A DNA stretch of 20,670 nt, from assembly GCA_946479075.1 (NCBI GenBank), contig CAMLDT010000040.1:1-20670 (forward strand), read 5' to 3'. Below, piece after piece: positions 8,247 to 15,449 of the stretch; position 1 is the first letter of the stretch, and each line of letters begins with the position of its first letter. Below the pieces are notes generated by a model, which was not told where the DNA came from, ran no database searches, and saw only the letters and a program-made list of their open reading frames with translations. This stretch comes from an uncultured Polaromonas sp. Its GTDB lineage: Bacteria; Pseudomonadota; Gammaproteobacteria; Burkholderiales; Burkholderiaceae. The translations under genes and the position numbers were made by a program.

Positions 8247-9362
8247 TCATTCGCAGCTGGCATCGATCACTTCGCGCACCAGGGCATCGGGCGCCGCACG
8301 GACAACCGCACGACCCGGCGAGTCAATCACCACAAACCGGATCTCGCCAGCTTCTGCCTTTTTGTCCACACGCATCAGTTCCAGGTAACGCCCGGCGCTG
8401 TCTTCAGCTGCCAGGCGGGGGCCGGTGACCGGAAGGCCGGCACGCTGGATCAGTGTGTTCAGACGGGCAACAAAGGCGGCATCGACCCCGCCCAGGCGCT
8501 GCGACAGGCGGGCCGCCATCACCATGCCGCAACCCACACCTTCACCATGCAGCCACTGTCCGTAGCCCAGCCCCGACTCGATCGCATGACCAAAGGTATG
8601 GCCGAAGTTGAGAATGGCCCGCAAGCCGGTTTCGCGTTCGTCCTGGCCCACCACCTCGGCCTTTATTTCACAACTGCGCCGGATGGCATGCCCGAGCGCG
8701 GCCGGTTCGCGGGCCAGCAAGGCGTCGATGTTGTCCTCGATCCACTCAAGGAAGGCCATGTCGGCAATCGGACCGTACTTGATAATCTCGGCCAGCCCCG
8801 CACTGAGCTCGCGCGGTGGCAGCGTTTGCAGGACATCGAGGTCGCAGATCACACGTTCGGGCTGGTAGAAGGCGCCGACCATGTTTTTCCCCAGCGGGTG
8901 GTTGATGGCTGTTTTTCCGCCCACGGAAGAGTCCACTTGGGCCAGCAGCGTGGTCGGCACCTGGACAAAAGGCACCCCGCGCATGTAGCAGGCCGCAGCA
9001 AAACCAGCCATATCCCCCACCACCCCGCCGCCGAGGGCAAACAGCACGGTTTTGCGGTCACATGTGTTTTCGAGCAAGGCGTCAAAAATCAGCTGCAAGG
9101 TGGGCCAGTCCTTGTGAACCTCGCCATCCGGCAAGGTCACCAGCAAAACGCGCTTGTAGTGCTGCTGCAGGGCTGTCCGCAAGTGCCCGGCATACAGCGG
9201 CCCCACCACGGTGTTGGAAACAATCAGCGCCGTGCTGGCAGCTGGCAGCGCCTCATAGGTCTCCGGGTTGCCCAGCAGGCCGGCACCAATACAAATGGGA
9301 TAGCTGCGATCACCCAGGTCAATCCGGACCTGCTGCGTCGCCGGGAAAGTAGTTGCTTGCAT
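8247..9362 (-). CDS. aroB: 3-dehydroquinate synthase
   Basis: Second step of the shikimate pathway: DAHP to 3-dehydroquinate, NAD+ and divalent-metal dependent, cytoplasmic. The 371-residue protein has the NAD-binding [13 protein letters not shown] (111-123), the [19 protein letters not shown] block (136-154), and the metal ligands Glu192 (LAEIIKYG), His255 ([11 protein letters not shown]) and His272 (LHGEGV). Length is normal for AroB. The ATG at 9362 gives the usual short N-terminus before the Rossmann-like domain. It lies 98 bp after aroK in the same direction, as in many beta- and gammaproteobacteria, and a repeat separates it from dgt. Confidence 0.97.
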   Translation of the reverse strand: MQATTFPATQQVRIDLGDRSYPICIGAGLLGNPETYEALPAASTALIVSNTVVGPLYAGHLRTALQQHYKRVLLVTLPDGEVHKDWPTLQLIFDALLENTCDRKTVLFALGGGVVGDMAGFAAACYMRGVPFVQVPTTLLAQVDSSVGGKTAINHPLGKNMVGAFYQPERVICDLDVLQTLPPRELSAGLAEIIKYGPIADMAFLEWIEDNIDALLAREPAALGHAIRRSCEIKAEVVGQDERETGLRAILNFGHTFGHAIESGLGYGQWLHGEGVGCGMVMAARLSQRLGGVDAAFVARLNTLIQRAGLPVTGPRLAAEDSAGRYLELMRVDKKAEAGEIRFVVIDSPGRAVVRAAPDALVREVIDASCE

Positions 9363-9419
9363 GCGTCAAGTGTAGAGGCTCCGCCGCGCCTCCCATTGCC
9401 CCAATGCACCATTGCCCCA

Positions 9420-9448
9420 CTGCCTTCACCATCACCGGCCGAAGGCAG
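9420..9448. repeat. 8-bp perfect inverted repeat in the aroK-aroB gap
   Basis: CTGCCTTC (9420-9427) and GAAGGCAG (9441-9448) with a 13-nt loop. It lies 12 nt past the aroK stop, with no T-run on either side. It may stabilise or process the message, or cause partial termination. Confidence 0.5.
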
Positions 9449-9460
9449 CGCACTGGCGCT

Positions 9461-10012
9461 TCAGGGCCGCTGAACGGGCCCCAGCCCCGCGGCTTCAAGC
9501 TGGCCGGCAATCTGGTGAACCAGCGCCGGAACCGAAGGGCGCCCGGTTTCAATCACCAGTTGCACGCACTCCCGGTAAAGCGGGTCGCGCTGGATATACA
9601 AGTCGCGCAGGCGCGCCAGGGGATCGGCCACCTGCAGCAGCGGGCGGTTCTGGTCATGGCGAAGCCGGCGGAAAACATCTTCTGGCGAAGAATGCAGATA
9701 AATCGCGCAGCTACGCTGTTTCAGATGCTCGCGATTCACCGGCCGGAGCACCGCGCCGCCGCCGGTGGAGAGCACACACGGCGCGCCCCGCGTCAGCTCG
9801 TCGAGGACCGCCTGCTCCAGGTCGCGGAAAGGCTCTTCCCCCTCCCGCTCGAAAAATTCCCGGATGGACAGGCCGATGCGTTTTTCAATGACGTGATCGG
9901 TGTCCAGAAAGGGGCGCTCAAGGCGCCGCGCGAGTTGACGCCCGATGGTGGACTTCCCTGAGCCGGGAAGTCCGACAAAAGCAACATGAGCCAATGGATG
10001 CACGGGGTTCAC
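9461..10012 (-). CDS. aroK: Shikimate kinase
   Basis: Fifth step of the shikimate pathway, ATP-dependent 3-phosphorylation of shikimate in the cytoplasm. The 183-residue P-loop protein shows Walker A GLPGSGKST (14-22), the shikimate-binding DTD (37-39), FFEREGEEPFRDLE (53-66), and STGGGAV (82-88). LRHDQNRPLLQ includes the lid arginine. The start is GTG at 10012 (V-N-P-V-H-P); a second in-frame GTG three codons on is possible. It sits 84 bp after pilQ, the standard pilQ-aroK junction, and probably shares the pil transcript. Confidence 0.95.
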   Translation of the reverse strand: MNPVHPLAHVAFVGLPGSGKSTIGRQLARRLERPFLDTDHVIEKRIGLSIREFFEREGEEPFRDLEQAVLDELTRGAPCVLSTGGGAVLRPVNREHLKQRSCAIYLHSSPEDVFRRLRHDQNRPLLQVADPLARLRDLYIQRDPLYRECVQLVIETGRPSVPALVHQIAGQLEAAGLGPVQRP

Positions 10013-10096
10013 AGGTGACCCTGACAGAAAAGCAGCAAGCGCCTGCGAACTGCAGGTCGCCGGTCTGCTCCGCAGCCAGCCGGAGAGCGTTATGGG

Positions 10097-12211
10097 TTAA
10101 CGCAAGGGAGCGCCGTTGGTGATCATCTTGGGCGAGATGAATACCAGCAGTTCGGACTTTGTCGCCGTGCGGGTTCTGTTCTTGAACAGATTGCCGACGG
10201 CCGGGATATCTCCCAGCAGGGGCACCTTGGTCACATCCTCACGCTCGTTTTGCTCAAAGATCCCGCCGATGACCACGGTACCGCCGTTTTCCACAAGCAC
10301 CTGGGTCTGGATGTGTTTTGTATCAATCGCAAACCCGTTGGTGGTCGAGCGTCCCACACTGTCCTTGTTGACATCGACATTGAGAATGATGTTGCCCTCA
10401 GGGGTGATCTGGGGGGTCACTTCAAGTTTCAGGTTGGCCTTGCGGAATGCAATCGAGGTTGCGCCGCTGGACGTCGCCTGCTGGTAGGGCAATTCGGTGC
10501 CTTGCTCGATCAGCGCCTTGACCTGGTCAGCCGTGACGATGCGCGGGCTGGACACAATCTTGCCCTTGCCGTCAGCTTCCATGGCCGAGATTTCAAGGTT
10601 GATAAAGCGGGTCAGGCTCGACTCGAACAGCGAAATGGCAAACGAACCCGCAGGAAAACCGTTTTGCCCCAGCGCAGGCACATTCACGAAATCGCCGGCC
10701 GTTGTACCGGTGCCACCCGTCGTATAGGTCGATCCAAAGCTGGCGTTCTGGCCGCCATTGAGGGTAAACGGCCGTCCGCCAAGCCTCACGCCCAGGGATT
10801 TACCAAAGGTGTCAGAAGCTTCGACGATGCGGGCTTCGATCAGCACCTGCCGAACCGGGATGTCGATCTTGGCGATAAACGCCTGGACTTGCTCCAGTTT
10901 GGAAGGAATATCCGTCACAAACAGCTGGTTCGTTCGGGCCTCGAATATCACGCTCCCCCGGTTGGACAGAATCCGCGCGGTATTGGGTCCGGTTCCTCCG
11001 GCCGACAGGGCGGCCCCGATGTCTGCCGCCTTGGCATAGTTGATCTGGAAGGCCTGCGTGCGCAAAGCCTCCAGGCTCTGGATCGCGTTGCGCGATTCCA
11101 GATCGAGTTTGTCCTTGGCCGCCAGTTCGTCCTTGGGTGCGATCAGCAAGACATTGCCGGTCTTGCGCATGCCCAGGCCGCGGGCCTGCAAAATGATGTC
11201 GAGCGCCTGGTCCCACGGCACATCCTTCAGACGCAAGGTCACCGCCCCTGTCACGCTGTCCGAAGTCACGATGTTGAAATTGGTGAAGTCTGCAATGACC
11301 TGCAACAGGGAGCGGGTCTCGATGTTCTGGAAGTTGAGCGAGAGTTTTTCGCCGGTGTAGCCAGGGCCCTGGGAGAGCTTGGACTCATCAACCTTCTGCT
11401 GACGAACTTCCAGCACAAACTGGTTGTCGCTCTGGTAGGCGCTGTGCTCCCATTGGCCTTTGGGCTCCACCACCATGCGCACCTTGTCGCCGATCTGGGA
11501 CGTTGTCACGTTTTGAACGGGCGTGCCAAAGTCTGACACGTCAAGGCGGCGGCGCAGTCCTTCCGGCAAGGCGGTTTTCAAAAACTCGACGACCAGCGTT
11601 TGCCCCTGCTGGCGGATGTCCACGCCGACCTGGTTGTTCGCTAGGTCCACCACAATCCGGCCGGAAGCATCGGTTCCGCGCCGGAAATCAATGTCTTTCA
11701 AAGGCAAGGTGTCGCGGTTGCGGTTCTCGGCAAACACCGGTGCGGCTGCCGCCGATGGCGCAGCAACAGCCACCGGCGCGAGGATGATCAACAGTGACTT
11801 GCCCTGGATTTGTGTGCTGTAGCCCGTGGATGTCTTGAGATTGAGCACCACCCGGGTTCTTTCACCCGCCTGCACCACATTGGCCGATCGCAAATTGCCC
11901 AGGTTGAGGTCCACCGCGGAGCGTCCCATGGAGTTGGTGACGCCCGGAAAATCCAGGGCGATGCGCGCAGGTGTCTGGATCGTGAAACCTGTGGGAACTG
12001 TCGTCAAGGCCTCAGACAGATCAATGCGAATCACCTCCGAGCCGCCCTGGACAGAACCGGTCACGGATTCAATGGCGATGGGCGACTGTGCCCACAAAGC
12101 GGTAGACAGCGAGGCCGCCAGCATGGCTGCGCCAACCACCGCGGCAGCCGATGCCCGCGCCCATGCCATCTGCAACACGCCGGTCCCGGTCGCACATGCA
12201 TTCTTGTTCAT
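10097..12211 (-). CDS. pilQ: Type IV pilus secretin PilQ
   Basis: Outer-membrane secretin through which the type IV pilus passes. The protein has 704 residues. A signal peptide ends near AQS (41-43). Two AMIN peptidoglycan-binding domains follow (~47-145 and ~170-270), an STN domain (~290-360), a NolW/N1 domain (~385-450), and the secretin pore domain (~455-697) with the signature VPLLGDIPAVGNLFK at 663-677. A Gly/Thr/Ala-rich loop at 493-507 is in the expected variable position. The ATG at 12211 overlaps the pilP stop (ATGA), with an AGAGGGA Shine-Dalgarno at 12223-12217 inside pilP. Last gene of the pilMNOPQ set. Confidence 0.97.
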   Translation of the reverse strand: MNKNACATGTGVLQMAWARASAAAVVGAAMLAASLSTALWAQSPIAIESVTGSVQGGSEVIRIDLSEALTTVPTGFTIQTPARIALDFPGVTNSMGRSAVDLNLGNLRSANVVQAGERTRVVLNLKTSTGYSTQIQGKSLLIILAPVAVAAPSAAAAPVFAENRNRDTLPLKDIDFRRGTDASGRIVVDLANNQVGVDIRQQGQTLVVEFLKTALPEGLRRRLDVSDFGTPVQNVTTSQIGDKVRMVVEPKGQWEHSAYQSDNQFVLEVRQQKVDESKLSQGPGYTGEKLSLNFQNIETRSLLQVIADFTNFNIVTSDSVTGAVTLRLKDVPWDQALDIILQARGLGMRKTGNVLLIAPKDELAAKDKLDLESRNAIQSLEALRTQAFQINYAKAADIGAALSAGGTGPNTARILSNRGSVIFEARTNQLFVTDIPSKLEQVQAFIAKIDIPVRQVLIEARIVEASDTFGKSLGVRLGGRPFTLNGGQNASFGSTYTTGGTGTTAGDFVNVPALGQNGFPAGSFAISLFESSLTRFINLEISAMEADGKGKIVSSPRIVTADQVKALIEQGTELPYQQATSSGATSIAFRKANLKLEVTPQITPEGNIILNVDVNKDSVGRSTTNGFAIDTKHIQTQVLVENGGTVVIGGIFEQNEREDVTKVPLLGDIPAVGNLFKNRTRTATKSELLVFISPKMITNGAPLR

Positions 12212-12771
12212 TTTGATCCCTCTTGAAGCTGTATGTTCGCCATCCGCTCAGTCCACTCACCTGCAGCGTCCTGCACAATTTCACGCAAGGCCAGCTCGGT
12301 TTCAGAGATTTTCGTGATGCGACCGTAGTTTTGGCCCAGGTAGTTGCCGACCCGCACCTGGTAAAGCAGGTTATCCACCCTGACCAGTGCAACGGGTTGC
12401 CCCTGTTTGATGAGGCTGCCCACCATGATCACTGCATCCAGCGGCATGGCTTCCAGGGGCTCCTTGCGGCGATTGAGTTCTGGCGCAATCAGGCCGACAT
12501 TGGCCGTCGCCTGGCTGGAGTCGCGTTTCAGCGCCTGCAGAAGCTTCTGGCTGCTGAAGGGCTCGATGGCGCCTTCCTGCGTATAGGCCTGCGGCGAAAA
12601 CTTGGTGGGCTCCGGCAAGGGCTGGATTCTCGGCCGGGTCTGGCTCCGCTGCTCGTTCATCCACTGCTGCAACTCATCATGATCGGAAGATCCGCAGGCC
12701 GCCAGACCGAGACAGCCACTCAAGGCCAGAACCAGTGGGGCCATGTCCCGAAGACGGGTCATCGTCGTCAT
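12208..12771 (-). CDS. pilP: Type IV pilus inner-membrane lipoprotein PilP
   Basis: A 187-residue lipoprotein that links the PilN/PilO inner-membrane complex to the PilQ secretin. The signal peptide ends in a lipobox LGLAAC, so Cys26 would be lipidated. A flexible Pro/Gln-rich stretch follows (~30-65), then a C-terminal beta domain with MPLDAVIMVGSL and VGNYLGQNYGRITKI, typical of PilP. The ATG at 12771 overlaps the pilO stop (ATGA) and its own stop overlaps pilQ, so it is coupled on both sides. Confidence 0.95.
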   Translation of the reverse strand: MTTMTRLRDMAPLVLALSGCLGLAACGSSDHDELQQWMNEQRSQTRPRIQPLPEPTKFSPQAYTQEGAIEPFSSQKLLQALKRDSSQATANVGLIAPELNRRKEPLEAMPLDAVIMVGSLIKQGQPVALVRVDNLLYQVRVGNYLGQNYGRITKISETELALREIVQDAAGEWTERMANIQLQEGSK

Positions 12772-13439
12772 TTCGCTGCCCCTTTTTTCGCACCCGGCGC
12801 CGCTTTGCGCTGGGAGGCGACTTCGTCGGGGTCGAGATAACGGAAGGTTTTGGCAGTGCTGTCCATGCTCATCATGCCGTCCTTGACCGGCGTGATGGCC
12901 ATGTTGTTCAGGGTCACGATGCGTGAGAGATTGGCAATGTCCGCCGCAAAAGCGCCGATATCGTGGTATCGGCCGGTGACCTTGATCGCGATGGGCAGCT
13001 CGGCATAGTAGTCCTTGACACTGACCTGGCCAGGTCTGAACAATTCGAACTGCAGGCTCCGTCCGAGGCCCGCCTGGTTGATGTCCGAGAGCAGCGCATC
13101 CATTTCGGCCTTGCTGGGAAGCTGTTTTTCCAGCTGGGTGACGTATTGCTGAACCTGCTCACGCTGCTTTTTCAGCGCCTCAAGGTTGACCGCCTGCACC
13201 AGCTTCTTGGTGAAGTCCTCCCTCAATTGAACTTCTTTGGCCTGTTCCGCCTGCAGTTCTTCATCGGAAGAACTGAGCCAGACGAACCACAAGGCAGCCA
13301 CCACAGCCGCCGTCACGAAGACGCACAACAGATAACGCGGAATCGCGGGCCAGGATGGGGGATCGTTCGGGTTGAGGCCGACGAACTGCGCCTTGACGCT
13401 GTCCTGGATCGCAGCAAAATTGATGTTGACTTTAGCCAT
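12768..13439 (-). CDS. pilO: Type IV pilus assembly protein PilO
   Basis: A 223-residue bitopic inner-membrane protein that pairs with PilN in the alignment subcomplex. A short cytoplasmic N-terminus precedes one transmembrane helix (~36-55, YLLCVFVTAAVVAALWFVWL). A coiled-coil segment (~58-110) and a ferredoxin-like periplasmic domain follow, with PGQVSVKDYYAELPIAIKVTGRYHDI (136-161) typical of PilO. The tail is basic and Ala-rich. It starts 26 bp after pilN and ends in an ATGA overlap with pilP. Confidence 0.95.
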   Translation of the reverse strand: MAKVNINFAAIQDSVKAQFVGLNPNDPPSWPAIPRYLLCVFVTAAVVAALWFVWLSSSDEELQAEQAKEVQLREDFTKKLVQAVNLEALKKQREQVQQYVTQLEKQLPSKAEMDALLSDINQAGLGRSLQFELFRPGQVSVKDYYAELPIAIKVTGRYHDIGAFAADIANLSRIVTLNNMAITPVKDGMMSMDSTAKTFRYLDPDEVASQRKAAPGAKKGAAK

Positions 13440-13465
13440 GTTGAGTGCCTGTTCAGACCAAGTCG

Positions 13466-14095
13466 TCAGCCTTTGCCGGCCGCTGCGGCGGGCGCAGGCT
13501 TGGCCGTTGCAGGGCCGGCCGCTTTTTGCACATCGGTCGCGCGCTTGAGCGATACACGCATCGAAAAATTGGAAACGCGGCGCTGGTCACGGGGCGTCAG
13601 GGCCAGCACTTTGCCGGTAATTTCGATCAGTTCCGGCCGCGTCAACCAAGGGCTGTTGTTGCTCAGGTTGCGAAGCAGTTCGGACACCCGCTCGTTGGAC
13701 TGGGCCACTCCCGTCAACAGCACGGTCTGGTTTTCCTGCTTCATGGTGCTGAGGTACACGCCGTCAGGTAGTTGCCGGACCAGTTCATCCAGAAGATAAA
13801 CCGGCAGGTTGCGGTTGCCTTGAAGGTCTTCCACAGCCCCTTGCCGGGCACGCAATGCGGCGATCTCCTGCTGCAGGCCGGCAATTTCCTTGATCTGGCC
13901 TTCAAGACGCGTGATTTCCGTTTTCAGGAAACTGTTTTTGGCCTGCTGATTGGATATCTGGGCCTGGTACCAGGAATACACGGCCCCGGAAATCAGGCCA
14001 CCTACCAGTGCGGCAATGCCCAGGGCAACAAAAAAAGCTTCGCGCCTGCGTTTGCGCGCCGCTTCACGGTGGGGAAGCAGATTGACCAGAATCAC
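13466..14095 (-). CDS. pilN: Type IV pilus assembly protein PilN
   Basis: A 209-residue bitopic inner-membrane protein whose N-terminus docks into PilM. It opens with (M)ILVNLLPHREAARKRRR, the PilM-binding NLLP motif. One transmembrane helix lies at ~20-42, a coiled coil at ~48-95, and a periplasmic domain after it. The frame remains open to a GTG at 14125, but the GTG at 14095 is preferred: GGAGG lies 8 nt upstream, it begins at the conserved motif, and it overlaps the pilM stop as GTGA. The C-terminus is Ala/Pro/Lys-rich. Confidence 0.95.
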   Translation of the reverse strand: MILVNLLPHREAARKRRREAFFVALGIAALVGGLISGAVYSWYQAQISNQQAKNSFLKTEITRLEGQIKEIAGLQQEIAALRARQGAVEDLQGNRNLPVYLLDELVRQLPDGVYLSTMKQENQTVLLTGVAQSNERVSELLRNLSNNSPWLTRPELIEITGKVLALTPRDQRRVSNFSMRVSLKRATDVQKAAGPATAKPAPAAAAGKG

Positions 14096-15171
14096 TGGAA
14101 AAACCTCCGCAACGCCAGCCCGCACGACGTCAGGTAGGACGACGCTTCACGCTTCATCTTGTTTTCCCTGATGTTTCCGCTGAGGGTCATGCCTTCAAAA
14201 GGGTTGGCCACCATGCAGGCAAAAGAGGTTTGCTGCGTCACAGCTTCGGTCAGACCCGGCAGTGCCGAAGAGCCCCCCGCCAGCATCACCTGGTCGACCT
14301 TGTTGTGCGGCGTACTGGTAAAAAAGAACTGGAGCGCCCGGCCAATTTCCTGCGCCATGCTGTCCACAAAGGGCTTGAGCACACTCGCGCCATAGTCATC
14401 CGGCAAATCACCGCTGCGTTTTTTGCTTTCGGCCTCTTCGGGCGAAAAGCCATACTGGCGGACGATCAACTGGGTCAACTGGGCGCCGCCAAATGCCTGA
14501 TCGCGCTCATACAACACTTCGTCGTTCTTGATGACCTGCATGCTGGTGGTGAGGGCGCCCACTTCAAACAGGGCCACCATGGTGTCCAGCCCCTTGTCCG
14601 GCAGATTTTCTATCAGCCGCGAGGTCGCGAGGCGCGACGCATAGGACTCAACATCAACCACGATAGGCTTGAGGCCTGCCGCCTCGGCCAGGCCCTGCCT
14701 GTCACTGACTTTTTCCTTGCGCGACGCTGCAATCAGCACTTCCACGTCGCCAACCGAGCTGGCACTGGGTCCGACCACGCAAAAATCGAGGCTGACCTCA
14801 TCGAGGGAAAATGGAATGTACTGGTTGGCTTCTGCCTCGACCTGGATTTCGAGCTCCTGCTCGCTCATGCCACCGGGGAGAATGATTTTTTTGGTGATAA
14901 CGGCCGATGCCGGCAAGGCCATGGCTACATTTTTGGTCCGGGTGCCACTTTTTTTGACGACGCGGCGCACGGCTTCCGCAACCTCGTCGAACTTTTCGAC
15001 GTTACCGTCGGTGATCCAGCCTCTTTCGAGAGGCTCGATGGCACAACGGTCCAGCACGAGTTTGCCAGCCTTGTCACGGCTCAGCTCCACCAGCTTCACG
15101 CTGGAAGAGCTGATGTCCAGACCCAGCAGGGCGGTCGATTGACGGCTAAATAAGGATCCCAAAGAGATCAA
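14092..15171 (-). CDS. pilM: Type IV pilus assembly protein PilM
   Basis: A cytoplasmic actin-like (FtsA-fold) protein that binds the PilN tail and anchors the PilNOP complex. LLGLDISSSSVKLVEL near the N-terminus is the phosphate-1 motif, and VMLAGGSSALPGL near residue 300 is the adenosine motif; both match PilM. As called it has 359 residues starting at TTG 15171 (L-I-S-L-G-S-L-F). That start has GGGGA 5 nt upstream and gives the usual PilM N-terminus. In-frame GTGs at 15207 and 15204 would add about 12 residues and lack a good Shine-Dalgarno. First gene of pilMNOPQ, divergent from mrcA. Confidence 0.93.
   Translation of the reverse strand: MISLGSLFSRQSTALLGLDISSSSVKLVELSRDKAGKLVLDRCAIEPLERGWITDGNVEKFDEVAEAVRRVVKKSGTRTKNVAMALPASAVITKKIILPGGMSEQELEIQVEAEANQYIPFSLDEVSLDFCVVGPSASSVGDVEVLIAASRKEKVSDRQGLAEAAGLKPIVVDVESYASRLATSRLIENLPDKGLDTMVALFEVGALTTSMQVIKNDEVLYERDQAFGGAQLTQLIVRQYGFSPEEAESKKRSGDLPDDYGASVLKPFVDSMAQEIGRALQFFFTSTPHNKVDQVMLAGGSSALPGLTEAVTQQTSFACMVANPFEGMTLSGNIRENKMKREASSYLTSCGLALRRFFQ
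14104..14108 (-). promoter_or_regulatory. Ribosome binding site that fixes the pilN start
   Basis: GGAGG on the minus strand, 8 nt before the GTG at 14095 and inside the end of pilM. It favours this GTG over the upstream GTG at 14125. Confidence 0.75.
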
Positions 15172-15176
15172 GACGG

Positions 15177-15181
15177 TCCCC
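15177..15181 (-). promoter_or_regulatory. Ribosome binding site supporting a TTG start of pilM
   Basis: GGGGA on the minus strand, 5 nt before the TTG at 15171. The GTG alternatives at 15204-15207 have no comparable purine block. Confidence 0.5.
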
Positions 15182-15227
15182 AAATGACGGTTAACCTGTA
15201 GCACCACAAACTTAAGAAATCACTTGA

Positions 15228-15256
15228 ATGCTATCAGTAAGGTCCTTGTACAACAA
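15228..15256 (-). promoter_or_regulatory. Weak sigma-70 promoter candidate for the pil operon
   Basis: TTGTTG (15256-15251), a 17-nt spacer, TAGCAT (15233-15228) on the minus strand. A start near 15221 would leave ~50 nt before the TTG of pilM. The -35 match is poor. A perfect 8-bp palindrome TTGTACAA (15246-15253) overlaps the spacer and could be an operator. Confidence 0.3.
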
Positions 15257-15391
15257 AGGATTTTTCGGTTTTGGCTTACTATCACCGTTGTCAAAAGTTG
15301 ACGCTTTCGCCGCGTTTTGCTGGTTTAGCCAGGACGCTGCCGGCCTTCGATAAATGCAAAATGTGAAATCCCCGATACGCCCGCCACACAC

Positions 15392-15419
15392 CCCGTTTTC
15401 AGAAACGGGCGGTTTTTTT
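15392..15419 (+). terminator. Intrinsic terminator on the mrcA coding strand, upstream of mrcA
   Basis: CCCGTTT (15392-15398), a TCAG loop, AAACGGG (15403-15409), then CGG and seven Ts (15413-15419). It is the clearest factor-independent terminator in the window and reads toward mrcA, 30 nt before its ATG. No gene on the plus strand lies upstream. An alternative 6-bp helix, CGCCCG (15378-15383) with CGGGCG (15406-15411), would compete for the 3' arm. Confidence 0.8.
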
Positions 15420-15449
15420 AATGCAGGCGCACACTTACATTAGACCTCC

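Noticed and set aside
6752..8428. 558-residue plus-strand ORF opposite dgt and MFS
   Set aside because: Runs across three real genes on the other strand and has no protein-like motifs.
9393..9418. Two CATTGCCCCA direct repeats near the aroB start
   Set aside because: Only two short copies in a low-complexity stretch; easily chance.
10250..11536. 428-residue plus-strand ORF opposite pilQ
   Set aside because: Shadow of pilQ, whose domains are clear.
15290..15302. GTCAA-AAG-TTGAC inverted repeat and TTGACA on the minus strand as a pilM promoter
   Set aside because: The TTGACA has no acceptable -10 at 16-18 nt, and the 5-bp repeat is too short to call an operator without comparative data.
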